NCBI GenBank assembly: GCA_964429575.1
Contig: CAYSCX010000003.1
Location: 115,956 to 179,955, forward strand
Reading direction: 5' to 3'
Length of the DNA stretch: 64,000 nucleotides
From: CAYSCX01 sp964429575
Lineage (GTDB): Bacteria; Desulfobacterota; Binatia; Binatales; Binataceae
The position numbers and the translations under genes are program-made. This document shows, piece after piece, positions 33,346-43,733 of this stretch. Each line of letters begins with the position of its first letter. Within the stretch, counting starts at the first letter, position 1. The notes under the pieces were generated by a model. It was not told the origin of the DNA. It saw only the letters and a program-made list of their open reading frames with translations, and did not search any database.

Positions 33346-34722
33346 ATGGCATCACCGCCGCACGTAATGACCCCACGCGAGATCGTATCCGAACTCGATC
33401 GCTACATAGTCGGGCAGAACGATGCGAAGCGCGCGGTCGCGATTGCGCTCCGCAATCGCTGGCGGCGGCAGAACGTTGCGCCGGAGCTGCGCGATGAAAT
33501 CGCGCCCAAGAACATCTTAATGATCGGACCGACCGGTGTCGGCAAGACCGAGATTGCGCGACGGCTCGCGCGCCTCGCGCAGGCGCCGTTCGTGAAGGTC
33601 GAGGCGTCGCGATACACCGAAGTTGGTTACGTCGGCCGCGACGTCGAATCGATGATTCGCGACCTCGCCGAGCTTTCCGTGAAGATGGTCCGCGACGAGG
33701 AGCGCGAACGCGTCGCGGTGCGCGCCCGCGAGGCCGCCGAGGAGCGCGTCCTCGGCGTGCTATTCCCTGCGCCCACCAAGGTCCGCCGCCCGGTCGGCAT
33801 TACGCCCGAAGGCCGCGTCGAGCCGGCGATCGACGACTCGCACAAGGACACCCGCGAAAAACTGCGCAAGTTGCTGCGCGGCGGCCACCTCGATGATCGC
33901 GAGATCGAAATTGAAGTCAGCGCGAATGCTTCGCCGATGGTCGAAGTTCTTACTCCGCAGGGCATGGAGGAACTCGGCCTCAACATGAAGGAGCTGATGG
34001 GCAACCTCATGCCCAAGCGGACTCGCAAACGCAACGTGAAGATCCCCGAAGCGCTCGAACTGCTCGCGCAGGAAGAGGCGGCGAAGCTGGTCGACATGGA
34101 GGCGGTCGCGCAGGAGGCGATTCACCGCGCTGAGCAGTCAGGAATCGTCTTCATCGACGAGATCGACAAAATTGCCGGGCGCGACGCTCGTCACGGCCCC
34201 GACGTCTCGCGCGAGGGCGTTCAGCGCGACTTGCTGCCGATGGTCGAAGGCTCCACGGTCAACACCAAGTACGGCCCGGTTCGAACCGATCACATCCTTT
34301 TCATCGCGTCGGGTGCGTTTCACACCTCGCGGCCGTCCGACCTGATTCCGGAGTTTCAGGGGCGCTTTCCGATCCGCGTCGAGTTGAGCGGGCTCACCCG
34401 TGACGATTTCATCCGCATCCTGACCGAGCCCGAGAATGCGCTCACCCGCCAGTACATCGCGCTGATGGAGACCGAGAAGGTCACCGTGCGATTCACCGAC
34501 GACGGCATCGCCGCGCTCGCTGAGATCGCCGCTGAAGTCAACTCGCGTACCGAGAACATCGGCGCGCGACGCTTGCACACCGTGCTGGAGCGGCTGCTCG
34601 AGGAAGTTTCCTTCAAAGCGCCCGAACTCGCCGGCGAGGCGATCACCATCGACGCGGCCTACGTCCACCACAGACTCGATCCGATTCTCAAGAACGAAGA
34701 CCTCTCGCGCTATATCCTGTAG
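33346..34722 (+). CDS. hslU: ATP-dependent protease ATPase subunit HslU
   Basis: HslU is the AAA+ unfoldase that feeds proteins into HslV. The 458-residue protein has the start MTPREIVSELDRYIVGQ, Walker A GPTGVGKTE, the pore motif GYVGRDVES, and Walker B IVFIDEIDKIA. The C-terminal NEDLSRYIL is the sequence that docks into HslV. The central I-domain is present at about residues 110-240. It is 45 bases after hslV and clearly in the same operon. Confidence 0.97.
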   Translation: MASPPHVMTPREIVSELDRYIVGQNDAKRAVAIALRNRWRRQNVAPELRDEIAPKNILMIGPTGVGKTEIARRLARLAQAPFVKVEASRYTEVGYVGRDVESMIRDLAELSVKMVRDEERERVAVRAREAAEERVLGVLFPAPTKVRRPVGITPEGRVEPAIDDSHKDTREKLRKLLRGGHLDDREIEIEVSANASPMVEVLTPQGMEELGLNMKELMGNLMPKRTRKRNVKIPEALELLAQEEAAKLVDMEAVAQEAIHRAEQSGIVFIDEIDKIAGRDARHGPDVSREGVQRDLLPMVEGSTVNTKYGPVRTDHILFIASGAFHTSRPSDLIPEFQGRFPIRVELSGLTRDDFIRILTEPENALTRQYIALMETEKVTVRFTDDGIAALAEIAAEVNSRTENIGARRLHTVLERLLEEVSFKAPELAGEAITIDAAYVHHRLDPILKNEDLSRYIL

Positions 34723-34827
34723 GCGGCGCAGTTATACCGCGTACTTGCGGGCGAACGGCGACCCAATTGCGCGGGCGGCCCGGTACTGGTTTGATTGCAG
34801 CTTCGGCCCTTTGGGCGGTGACCCAGC

Positions 34828-35763
34828 GTGCGCGACCTAATCGAAAGAGCGGAGATCCTGATCGAGGCGCTGCCGTTCATCCGGCGCTTCCAGGGCAAGA
34901 CCTTCGTCATCAAGTACGGCGGTCACGCGATGCAGAGCGAGGAACTCCGCTCCAGCTTCGCCCAGGATGTCGTGCTGCTCGACCTCGTCGGCATTAACCC
35001 CGTCATCGTTCACGGCGGCGGTCCGCAAATCACGGAACTGATCGGAAAGCTCGGGCTCAAGTCGCGCTTCGTTCGCGGGATGCGTGTCACCGACCCCGAA
35101 ACGATGGAAGCCGCCGAGATGGTGTTGCGCACCATCAACGGCGAAATCGTCACGCTGATCTCGCAGCATGGCGGCCGCGCCGTCGGACTCTCCGGCAAAG
35201 ACGGCAACCTCATCGTCTCGCGCAAGATGCGCATGGTGGTCAAGGATGACGCTGGACGCAAGAGCCGCGTCGATGTCGGCCTGGTCGGCGAAGTGGCCGA
35301 AGTAAACCCGGGCGTGTTGCGCACGCTCGAGGCCGCCAACTTTATTCCCGTCGTCGCGCCGGTCGGCTTCGGGCGCGACGGCCAGACCTACAATGTCAAC
35401 GCCGATGTTGCCGCGGGCGAGATTGCCGCCGCGCTCAAGGCGGAAAAATTGATCCTCTTGAGCGACGTCGAGGGTGTCAAAGATCGCGACGGAAAGCTCA
35501 TTCCGACGCTCGATGAAGCCGGCGCGAAGCGGTTGATCGCGCGCGGTGTCGTGCAGGAAGGTATGATCCCCAAGGTCGAGTGCTGCATCGAGGCGCTCCG
35601 CGGCGGCGTGGCGAAGACTCACATCCTCGACGGCCGCGTGCGCCACGCGGTGTTGCTCGAAATCTTCACGCGCTCGGGCGTCGGCACCGAGGTCGTGCGC
35701 CGCGCCGCGAAGGTCGCGGAAATCCGGCGCGACAACCATCACATCCGCACGGGAAAGACCTAA
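34828..35763 (+). CDS. argB: Acetylglutamate kinase
   Basis: ArgB phosphorylates N-acetylglutamate in the second step of arginine synthesis. The 311-residue protein starts at a GTG and has the KYGGHAM loop, VIVHGGGPQI and the C-terminal VGTEVVRR. The N-terminal helix (RAEILIEALPFIRRFQGK) is the type found in arginine-sensitive, hexameric enzymes, so feedback inhibition is likely. It begins the arg gene run of the window, 105 bases after hslU. It is followed immediately by an unrelated gene rather than argD. Confidence 0.96.
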   Translation: MRDLIERAEILIEALPFIRRFQGKTFVIKYGGHAMQSEELRSSFAQDVVLLDLVGINPVIVHGGGPQITELIGKLGLKSRFVRGMRVTDPETMEAAEMVLRTINGEIVTLISQHGGRAVGLSGKDGNLIVSRKMRMVVKDDAGRKSRVDVGLVGEVAEVNPGVLRTLEAANFIPVVAPVGFGRDGQTYNVNADVAAGEIAAALKAEKLILLSDVEGVKDRDGKLIPTLDEAGAKRLIARGVVQEGMIPKVECCIEALRGGVAKTHILDGRVRHAVLLEIFTRSGVGTEVVRRAAKVAEIRRDNHHIRTGKT

Positions 35764-35764
35764 G

Positions 35765-36436
35765 ATGCGGCCGCACGACCCAACCGACGCGGGAGGAGAC
35801 GCGCCTGTCTTCACCCCCGAAAATGAACCTTACCTCGGTCGGCAATCCGTCTACGAATTTGACCAGATCATCGTGTCCGCGATGGACGTCAATCGAGCAT
35901 GCGCCGACGTCAGCCGCGGAAACTTATCACTTCTGCAGAGTGCTGGCTGCGAATTGGTGCCCCAAGGATTCTCGATAGCACTAAGCATTCGGGAGCTAGT
36001 CCGTCAGGGATACTTGTTCTCCGCAGAGATCCTCCTTCGACCGCTGATTGAACGCGCCGCAACCATCAGTTGGCTATGCGAAAACCCCAATGACCTCCAC
36101 CTTTGGGAGGAGGGTTGGCCCTACAAGAAGCGACCACCGCTGCAGAAGATGCTCGTTGCGATGCGTGCGGTACGCGCCGAAGCGACAAAAGTTGACCAAG
36201 CGAATACCAGCGCAATCATCGACTACCTGAACTCGATGGTTCACGGCGATCGATCTGCTGCGATTCGCAACTTAGGGACAACGCGTGATGGCTCTGTCGG
36301 GTTCCTTAGTTCGAAGAATCTCACAGACGACGACAAATGCGACCACGTTTGTTCGGTCGCTGCGATGATGCTCATCGTGTTGATGGCGCGCGCTACCCAG
36401 GTATTCTTGAGCAGCGGCGACGACCGTCGCCACTGA
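35765..36436 (+). CDS. DUF5677-like protein inserted in the arg operon
   Basis: This 223-residue protein has no arginine-related function that I recognise. It resembles the DUF5677 group in the segment ALSIRELVRQGYLFSAEILL (residues 72-91) followed by RPLIERAATISWL, and in LNSMVHGDRS near residue 155. A role has been predicted but not shown for this family. It starts one base after the argB stop codon and lies 70 bases before argD. The base composition is visibly less GC-rich than in the neighbours, which suggests later arrival. Confidence 0.65.
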   Translation: MRPHDPTDAGGDAPVFTPENEPYLGRQSVYEFDQIIVSAMDVNRACADVSRGNLSLLQSAGCELVPQGFSIALSIRELVRQGYLFSAEILLRPLIERAATISWLCENPNDLHLWEEGWPYKKRPPLQKMLVAMRAVRAEATKVDQANTSAIIDYLNSMVHGDRSAAIRNLGTTRDGSVGFLSSKNLTDDDKCDHVCSVAAMMLIVLMARATQVFLSSGDDRRH

Positions 36437-36506
36437 AGTATGAGGGAGGCAGCCGAAGTCCGATTTGAAATTAGCTCGCCGCACCGATGATCGACACTGT
36501 TGAGCA

Positions 36507-37709
36507 ATGAACAACGCCGAAATCATAGAACTCACCCATCGTCATCAGGTCGACATCTATGGCTGCCTGCCGATCGCGTTCGCGCGAGGCGAGGGATCGT
36601 ACCTCTACGATGCCGACGGCAACCGCTATCTCGATTTTTTCACCGGACTTGCCGTAGCGAGTCTCGGCCACGCACATCCGCGCGTGGTTCGCGCTATCGC
36701 GGAGCAGGCGCACAAACTCACGCACGTCTCCAACGTCTTTCACACCGAGCCCGCCGCGCGTCTGGTGGAGCGGCTCGCCAACAAATTCGGCGCGGGTAGC
36801 CGGGTGTTTCTCGGCAACTCGGGCGCCGAGGCGAACGAAGCCGCGATCAAGCTCGCGCGACGCTGGGGCCACAAGGACGGCGGCGGCCGTTTCGAGATCA
36901 TCGCGACCCAAGGCTCATTCCACGGTCGCACGCTCGCAACGCTTACCGCTACCGGCCAGGAGAAATATCACCTGGGCTTCCAGCCGCTCGTGCCGGGCTT
37001 CCGGCTGGTTCCGTTCGACGACGCTCTGGCGTTCGAACGCGCCGTCGGCGACCAAACCATCGCGGTAATGCTCGAACCTATCCAAGGCGAGGGCGGCGTC
37101 GTGGTTCCGCGCGCCGACTACCTTAAACGCGTCCGCGAGATCTGCGATCGCGCGCAGTTGCTTCTGATACTCGATGAGATCCAGGTCGGTGTCGGTCGCA
37201 CGGGAACCTTCTTCGCCTTCGAACAGGCGGGCATCCAGCCCGACATCGTGACGCTCGCAAAGGCGCTCGGCGGCGGACTTCCGATCGGCGCGATGATCGC
37301 GCGCGGCGAGGTCGCCTCGAGCCTCACGCCCGGCAGCCACGGCACCACCTTCGGCGGCAATCCGGTCGCCTGCGCCGCGGCACTGGCGGTTCTCGACGCG
37401 TTCGACGCGGAAGGCGTGCTCGACAATGCGCGCAAGATGGGCGGCTACCTGATTGAGCGCCTGCGCGAAATTGCGCGCGGAATCGACCGCGTCGCGGAAG
37501 TTCGCGGCCTGGGCATGATCATCGGCGTGGTGTTGAAGCACGACGCGCGCCCGGTTGTGGACGCGTGCATCAAGGAGCGGCTGCTCGTCAATGGCACCGC
37601 GGGCAACGTGCTGCGCCTGTTGCCGCCGCTCAATCTCAAGCGCGAGGATGCGGACGCAGGACTCAAGATCATCGAGCGCGCGCTCAAGGAGGCGCCTCGT
37701 CCGGCGTAG
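36507..37709 (+). CDS. argD: Acetylornithine aminotransferase
   Basis: ArgD transaminates N-acetylglutamate semialdehyde; in many bacteria it also serves diaminopimelate synthesis. The 400-residue protein is a class III PLP aminotransferase with LGNSGAEANEAAIKLAR, the LILDEIQVGVGRTG block and the PLP-binding Lys in LAKALGGGLPIGA. The ATG at 36507 is well placed. It is followed after 25 bases by argF. Confidence 0.95.
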   Translation: MNNAEIIELTHRHQVDIYGCLPIAFARGEGSYLYDADGNRYLDFFTGLAVASLGHAHPRVVRAIAEQAHKLTHVSNVFHTEPAARLVERLANKFGAGSRVFLGNSGAEANEAAIKLARRWGHKDGGGRFEIIATQGSFHGRTLATLTATGQEKYHLGFQPLVPGFRLVPFDDALAFERAVGDQTIAVMLEPIQGEGGVVVPRADYLKRVREICDRAQLLLILDEIQVGVGRTGTFFAFEQAGIQPDIVTLAKALGGGLPIGAMIARGEVASSLTPGSHGTTFGGNPVACAAALAVLDAFDAEGVLDNARKMGGYLIERLREIARGIDRVAEVRGLGMIIGVVLKHDARPVVDACIKERLLVNGTAGNVLRLLPPLNLKREDADAGLKIIERALKEAPRPA

Positions 37710-37734
37710 CCGCGCGGCGCGCGCGACTTCTCGC

Positions 37735-38679
37735 ATGAAACGGGATTTCCTCGACCTTTCGTCGCTCGGCCCCGCAGAGCTTGACGGTCTGCTCGGACTC
37801 GCGGACCGTTTCAAGGCCGAGCTCAAGAGCGGCCTCGAACATCCATATCTGCGCGGCAAGACGCTCGCGATGATCTTTCAGAAGCCGTCGCTCCGCACCC
37901 GCATCACGTTCGAGACCGGTATGGCGCAGCTCGGCGGCCACGCGATTTACCTGGGTCCGCAGGACATCGGCATTGGCGAACGCGAATCGGTCAAGGATGT
38001 CGCGCGAAACCTCTCGCGCTGGGTTGATTTGATCATGGTCCGCACCTTCGCGCATGAAACTTGCGTTGAAATCGCGCGCGAGGCGTCCGTCCCCGTCATC
38101 AACGGCCTCACCGACCTGCTTCATCCCTGCCAGTTGCTCGCCGACTTGATGACCATCCGCGAGTATCGCGGCCGCGAGCTCCGAAAATTGCGGATCGCCT
38201 TCGTTGGCGACGGCTTCAACCTCGCGCAAAGCTGGATCGAGGCCGCAAGCCTCGAACGCTTCGAACTGCGGCTTGGGTGCCCGCCCGGGTACGAGCCCGA
38301 CAAGCAATTCCTTGCGCGCCTGCGCCGCGACGAAACCGGCTTGCTCACTCACGACGCTGCCGAAGCGGTCAAAGACGCCGACGTCATCTATACTGACACC
38401 TGGACGTCGATGGGCCGCGAGAAGGAAGCCGCAAAACGCCGCAAGGATTTCAAGGCATTCCAGGTGAACGACGCCTTGCTCCGCCACGCCAAGTCGGACG
38501 CGCTCGTGATGCATTGTCTGCCTGCGCATCGCGGCGAGGAAATCACCGACGAGGTGCTCGATGGCGCCAACTCCGTCGTGCTGGACCAGGCCGAGAATCG
38601 GCTTCACGCGCAGAAGGCGGTGATGGTCTGGCTGCTGCGCCCTGCGATTCTCTCGCACGCGACGCCTGCGGACGACTGA
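37735..38679 (+). CDS. argF: Ornithine carbamoyltransferase
   Basis: ArgF makes citrulline from ornithine and carbamoyl phosphate. The 314-residue protein has the carbamoyl-phosphate loop SLRTR, HPCQLLADLMT, and MHCLPAHRGEEI with the ornithine-binding Cys-Leu-Pro. The start ATG is at 37735; a long upstream open frame is a shadow of argD. It precedes argG by nine bases, so the two are cotranslated. Confidence 0.96.
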   Translation: MKRDFLDLSSLGPAELDGLLGLADRFKAELKSGLEHPYLRGKTLAMIFQKPSLRTRITFETGMAQLGGHAIYLGPQDIGIGERESVKDVARNLSRWVDLIMVRTFAHETCVEIAREASVPVINGLTDLLHPCQLLADLMTIREYRGRELRKLRIAFVGDGFNLAQSWIEAASLERFELRLGCPPGYEPDKQFLARLRRDETGLLTHDAAEAVKDADVIYTDTWTSMGREKEAAKRRKDFKAFQVNDALLRHAKSDALVMHCLPAHRGEEITDEVLDGANSVVLDQAENRLHAQKAVMVWLLRPAILSHATPADD

Positions 38680-38688
38680 GTTTGTAGC

Positions 38689-39924
<1,236 letters not shown>

Positions 39925-39943
39925 CTGAGCGGGCATCGCGCCG

Positions 39944-40120
39944 ATGGGCAAGGTCATTCAATTCAAACTGCCACGCCCGGCGCCCAAGTTGGTGCCGCGC
40001 GTGCGCAGCAGTGCCTGCCCGCGCTGCCATCACAAGATGGACATTCATATCACCCATCCCGACGGCAGCAGCAGTTGCGCGGCGCGCGGATGTCCGTGCC
40101 ACACGAGACCCAGCCGTTGA
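39944..40120 (+). CDS. Small cysteine-rich zinc-binding-like protein between argG and argH
   Basis: This 58-residue open frame begins at ATG 39944, 20 bases after argG. It reads MGKVIQFKLPRPAPK, then has CPRC, a middle HKMDIHITH and a final CAARGCPCH, giving five Cys and several His. The CxxC pair and the later Cys/His suggest a zinc knuckle. There is no good ribosome-binding sequence, and I do not recognise the family. Its in-frame, cysteine-patterned coding and fit between two arg genes make it a likely real gene. Confidence 0.55.
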   Translation: MGKVIQFKLPRPAPKLVPRVRSSACPRCHHKMDIHITHPDGSSSCAARGCPCHTRPSR

Positions 40121-40171
40121 ACGCCTCACGGCTTGTGCCGCCGCGTTGATTCGCGCAATGTCAGCCCTTTC

Positions 40172-41590
40172 ATGAAGAAGCGAAAGCGCGCCTCAAACGC
40201 GACGCGGCGCCGCTCGCGCGCCTCGCGCCCCAATCTTCTGCGCGCCAGGTTCGCACGCGCGCGGCTGCCCGAGGTCGAGGCGTTCACAGCATCGCTGCCG
40301 TTCGACCGCCGCCTCTACCGCCACGACATCGCGGGTTCGATCGCCCACGCGCGCATGCTCGCGAAAGTGAGGCTGATCAGCCGCGCTGAGGCCGTTCGAA
40401 TTGTGCGCGGACTTCGCGCAATCGAACGCGAGCTTGCGGCCGGCCGCTTCCGATTCGACACCGCGGACGAGGACATCCACATCGCAATCGAGCGCCGGCT
40501 CATCGCGAAAATTGGCGGCGCCGGGCGCAAGCTCCACACCGCGCGTTCGCGCAATGATCAAGTTGCGCTCGACCTGCGCTTGTTTCTCCGCGATGAGACG
40601 CGCGCGCTGCTGCGCGTCATCGACCAGCTCATCAGCTCGCTCGCGCGCGTCGCGCGCCGCAACCTCGAGACCGTGATGCCCGGCTACACGCACTTGCAGC
40701 GCGCTCAGCCGGTGACCCTCGCGCACCATGTGCTCGCTTATGTGGAGATGCTCATCCGCGACCGTGAACGGTTCGCGCAGACACTTGAACGAATCGACGT
40801 CATGCCGCTCGGTGCGGGCGCGCTCGCTGCGACCACGCTTCCCATCGACCGCCGCGCCGTCGCGCGCGAACTCGGCTTTCGGCGCATCACGGAGAACAGT
40901 ATCGACGCGGTCTCCGACCGCGACTTCGCGGCTGACTTCATTTCCGCCGCGGCGCTTGCGATGGTCCATCTTTCGCGAATGTGCGAAGAGATCGTGCTTT
41001 GGAACAGCGTGGAGTTCGGGTTCGCGACGCTGCCCGATGAGTTCGCGACCGGAAGTTCGATGATGCCGCAGAAAAAAAACCCCGATCTACTCGAACTAAT
41101 TCGCGGCAAAACCGGCCGCGTCGTCGGCGATCTCGTCGGGTTGCTCACCACTCTCAAGGGGCTGCCGCTCGCGTACAATTCCGATTTGCAGGAAGACAAG
41201 GAGCGCGTGTTCGACGCTCTCGACACGCTCAAGCCAGCGCTCGGCCTGCTCGCGAGGCTCTGGCCGCGGATTAAATTTGACGCGCGGCGGATGCTCGCCG
41301 CGGCGGGCGGCTTCGCGCTCGCGACCGACCTCGCCGAGCACCTCGTGCGCCGGGGCGTCCCGTTTCGCGAGGCGCATGATGTCGTTGGTCGTCTCGTGCG
41401 CGATGCGATCACTGCGCGAAAGCCGCTCGAACAACTCTCACTGGCCGACTTGAGGCGCTACTCCGCGAAGTTTGGCCCGGACGCGCGCGCATTGCTGGCG
41501 CCTGCGCAGTCGGTCGAGCGGCGCCGCACCATCGGCGGCCCGTCGCCGCCTGTGGTGCGCGATCGTTTGCGCAGACTCGGGGTCAGATGA
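40172..41590 (+). CDS. argH: Argininosuccinate lyase
   Basis: ArgH splits argininosuccinate into arginine and fumarate. The 472-residue protein belongs to the fumarase/aspartase superfamily, with the HTARSRNDQVA block, GYTHLQRAQP and the signature GSSMMPQKKNP. ATG 40172 was chosen; an upstream start at 40133 adds 13 residues. The N-terminus carries an extra basic stretch (KKRKRASNATRRRSRASRP) not normal for the family. The stop overlaps the next start as ATGA, so translation continues into the lipoprotein gene. Confidence 0.96.
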   Translation: MKKRKRASNATRRRSRASRPNLLRARFARARLPEVEAFTASLPFDRRLYRHDIAGSIAHARMLAKVRLISRAEAVRIVRGLRAIERELAAGRFRFDTADEDIHIAIERRLIAKIGGAGRKLHTARSRNDQVALDLRLFLRDETRALLRVIDQLISSLARVARRNLETVMPGYTHLQRAQPVTLAHHVLAYVEMLIRDRERFAQTLERIDVMPLGAGALAATTLPIDRRAVARELGFRRITENSIDAVSDRDFAADFISAAALAMVHLSRMCEEIVLWNSVEFGFATLPDEFATGSSMMPQKKNPDLLELIRGKTGRVVGDLVGLLTTLKGLPLAYNSDLQEDKERVFDALDTLKPALGLLARLWPRIKFDARRMLAAAGGFALATDLAEHLVRRGVPFREAHDVVGRLVRDAITARKPLEQLSLADLRRYSAKFGPDARALLAPAQSVERRRTIGGPSPPVVRDRLRRLGVR

Positions 41591-42081
41591 AGCGGGCAAT
41601 CACCACCATCGCGCTCGGAATGATCTTGCTGGTATGCGCGGCGACTTGGCTCAGCTGCGGCGTCAAGTCCGCGCCCATTCCGCCGGAGGAGGCTCGCCCC
41701 GAGCGCATCCTCGATCTGACCGCCGAATCGGTGAAGGACGGCGTGCGGCTCAGATGGGACCGCCCGCGAAATTATGCCGGTGGCAAATCACTTCGCGACC
41801 TTGGTGGCTTTACGGTGGTGCGTGCCGAGGGACAGAGCGGCTATCAAACCCTCGTCGAGGTTCCCGTCACCGACCAGGAACGTTTCCAGGTCCAACGTGA
41901 TTTCACGTTCGTCGATCAAAACACCCAGCTTGGCGCCGACTACCGCTACGTCGTGATCTCAAAAACGATCGACGGCTACCAGAGCCTCCCGTCCAATGAG
42001 ATCACCATCCGCCGCGCCGTGCCGCCGCCGCCGCCCGATCCCGAGACGTTTGCGCTTCCAACGCCGACTCCGATTCCCTAG
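41587..42081 (+). CDS. LptM-like lipoprotein with fibronectin-type fold
   Basis: This 164-residue secreted protein overlaps the argH stop by ATGA. The N-terminal hydrophobic stretch ends in WLSCGVKSAPIPPEEARP, which resembles the CGxKxxxxPP start of LptM-like lipoproteins encoded next to lysA/dapF. The lipobox is imperfect (Trp at -3). The central part has a fibronectin type III-like pattern (VRLRWDRPRNYAGG then YRYVVISKTIDGYQS), and the C-terminus is Pro-rich. The TAG stop is in the left CTAG of repeat copy F. Confidence 0.7.
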   Translation: MKRAITTIALGMILLVCAATWLSCGVKSAPIPPEEARPERILDLTAESVKDGVRLRWDRPRNYAGGKSLRDLGGFTVVRAEGQSGYQTLVEVPVTDQERFQVQRDFTFVDQNTQLGADYRYVVISKTIDGYQSLPSNEITIRRAVPPPPPDPETFALPTPTPIP

Positions 42082-42238
42082 CAGAGTGTTGAAAAACGTG
42101 GAACATATTGACGCGGTCCCGCCGGTGCGCTCAACACCCTGCGTAAAAACTGTCTGCCTTCCTAATCTTCTCCCCCTCCGGGGGAGATGCGAGAGAGGGA
42201 GCAGGCGGTTGAAAATGACTTTTTCAACCGCCTGCTAG
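42078..42238 (+). repeat. CTAG-bounded palindromic element, copy F
   Basis: This 161 bp copy follows the lipoprotein gene. The left hairpin is GCAGAGTGTTGA against the arm ending CTCAACACCCTGC. The right hairpin is GCAGGCGGTTGAAAA against TTTTCAACCGCCTGC, with a C/G pair where copies B, D and E have T/A. CTAG bounds it at 42078-42081 and 42235-42238. The first CTAG contains the lipoprotein stop codon. Confidence 0.92.
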
Positions 42239-42452
42239 CGTCGCGAACCGCGCTCGCGCTGCGGAGCGGATCGCGGCGCCTCCGATTGGTCCTCCGCACG
42301 GCGATGGATCGAAGATTAGGTCCGCATGACGAACTGTCGATCGAATCTTCGTGGCGCCGTCCACCAGTTTCGTGCGGTCTTTACCGTGTGATAAAAACGA
42401 AACTCGCAGCGGACCCTCGGATCCGCTTCCCGACCCCGTCCGACTGCGTGCG

Positions 42453-43733
42453 ATGAATTACTTCCAGTACAGGGGCGACGAACTTTACGCTGAAGATGTG
42501 AGGCTGGCCGACCTCGCCTCGCGCGTTGGCACGCCGGTCTATGTGTACAGCGCGCGCACTCTGCGCCGTCACTATCGGGTGTTCGATGAAGCGTTCGCGG
42601 GCACTGACCATCTGATCTGCTTCGCGATGAAGGCGTTGTCGAACCTGAGCATCCTCAAGCTGTTCGCATCGATGGGTTCCGGATTCGATATCGTTTCCGG
42701 CGGCGAGCTGATGCGCTGCCTGCGGATCGGAGCCGACCCGGCGAAAATCGTCTTCTCGGGCGTCGGCAAGAGCGACGAAGAGATCGCGGCGGCGCTCGAC
42801 GCCGGTATCCTCATGCTCAATGTGGAGTCGCGCCCCGAACTGCACCGCGTCTCACACGTTGCGGGTCGCATGAAACGCAAGGCGCCCGTGAGCCTGCGCG
42901 TCAATCCCGACCTTGATCCCGGAACTCATCCGCATATCTCCACCGGGCATCGCGACTCGAAGTTCGGAATCCCGCTTGCGCAGGTGCACGAGTACTACGC
43001 CGAGGCGCGCGCGCTTTCACATCTGGACGTCGTCGGCCTCAGCACGCACATCGGCTCGCAAATCACCGAAGTCGGGCCGTTCATCGAGGAAGGCGAAAAG
43101 GTCGCCGCGATCGTCGAGCGGCTGCGCTCCGACGGAATCGCGCTCAAGTATCTCGACCTTGGAGGCGGCCTCGGAATTCCCTACCAGGAAGAATCGCCGC
43201 CGCCGGCGGATTATGCCGCTGCGTTGCTGCGCCCGCTGGCGGGACTCGGACTGAGAATCATCACCGAACCTGGCCGCGTGATCGTCGGCAACGCCGGAAT
43301 CCTGGTCACGAGCGTGCTCTATGTGAAAGAAACCGACGTGAAGCGCTTCATCGTTGTGGATGGCGCGATGAACGATCTCATCCGGCCAGTGCTTTACGAG
43401 GCATACCACGCAATCGTGCCGGTCGCGCGCTCGAAGGACGCTCGCTTGGTCACCGCCGACGTGGTGGGTCCGGTGTGTGAGAGTGGCGATTTCTTTGCGC
43501 GTGCTCGTGAGCTTCCAGAGCCACGTTCCGGCGACCTGCTCGCCGTGATGTCAGCCGGCGCGTACGGCTTTGTCATGGCGTCGAACTACAACAGCCGTCC
43601 TCGTGCGCCGGAAATTCTGGTCGATGGCGCCGACGTGCACGTAATTCGGGAGCGCGAAAACTTCGATGACCTCGTTCACGGCGAACACGTTGTTGATTTG
43701 AAATCGCCCCGCAATCGCGATGCCGACGCTTGA
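42453..43733 (+). CDS. lysA: Diaminopimelate decarboxylase
   Basis: LysA converts meso-diaminopimelate to lysine. The 426-residue PLP enzyme of the alanine-racemase fold has the cofactor Lys in FAMKALSNLSIL, HIGSQITEVGPF, and VVGPVCESGDFFA (the Cys-Glu-Ser segment). ATG 42453 begins the conserved start MNYFQYRGDELYAEDV. An upstream open frame is not needed. The 214 bases between copy F and this gene hold no clear promoter. It overlaps dapF by 14 bases. Confidence 0.96.
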   Translation: MNYFQYRGDELYAEDVRLADLASRVGTPVYVYSARTLRRHYRVFDEAFAGTDHLICFAMKALSNLSILKLFASMGSGFDIVSGGELMRCLRIGADPAKIVFSGVGKSDEEIAAALDAGILMLNVESRPELHRVSHVAGRMKRKAPVSLRVNPDLDPGTHPHISTGHRDSKFGIPLAQVHEYYAEARALSHLDVVGLSTHIGSQITEVGPFIEEGEKVAAIVERLRSDGIALKYLDLGGGLGIPYQEESPPPADYAAALLRPLAGLGLRIITEPGRVIVGNAGILVTSVLYVKETDVKRFIVVDGAMNDLIRPVLYEAYHAIVPVARSKDARLVTADVVGPVCESGDFFARARELPEPRSGDLLAVMSAGAYGFVMASNYNSRPRAPEILVDGADVHVIRERENFDDLVHGEHVVDLKSPRNRDADA

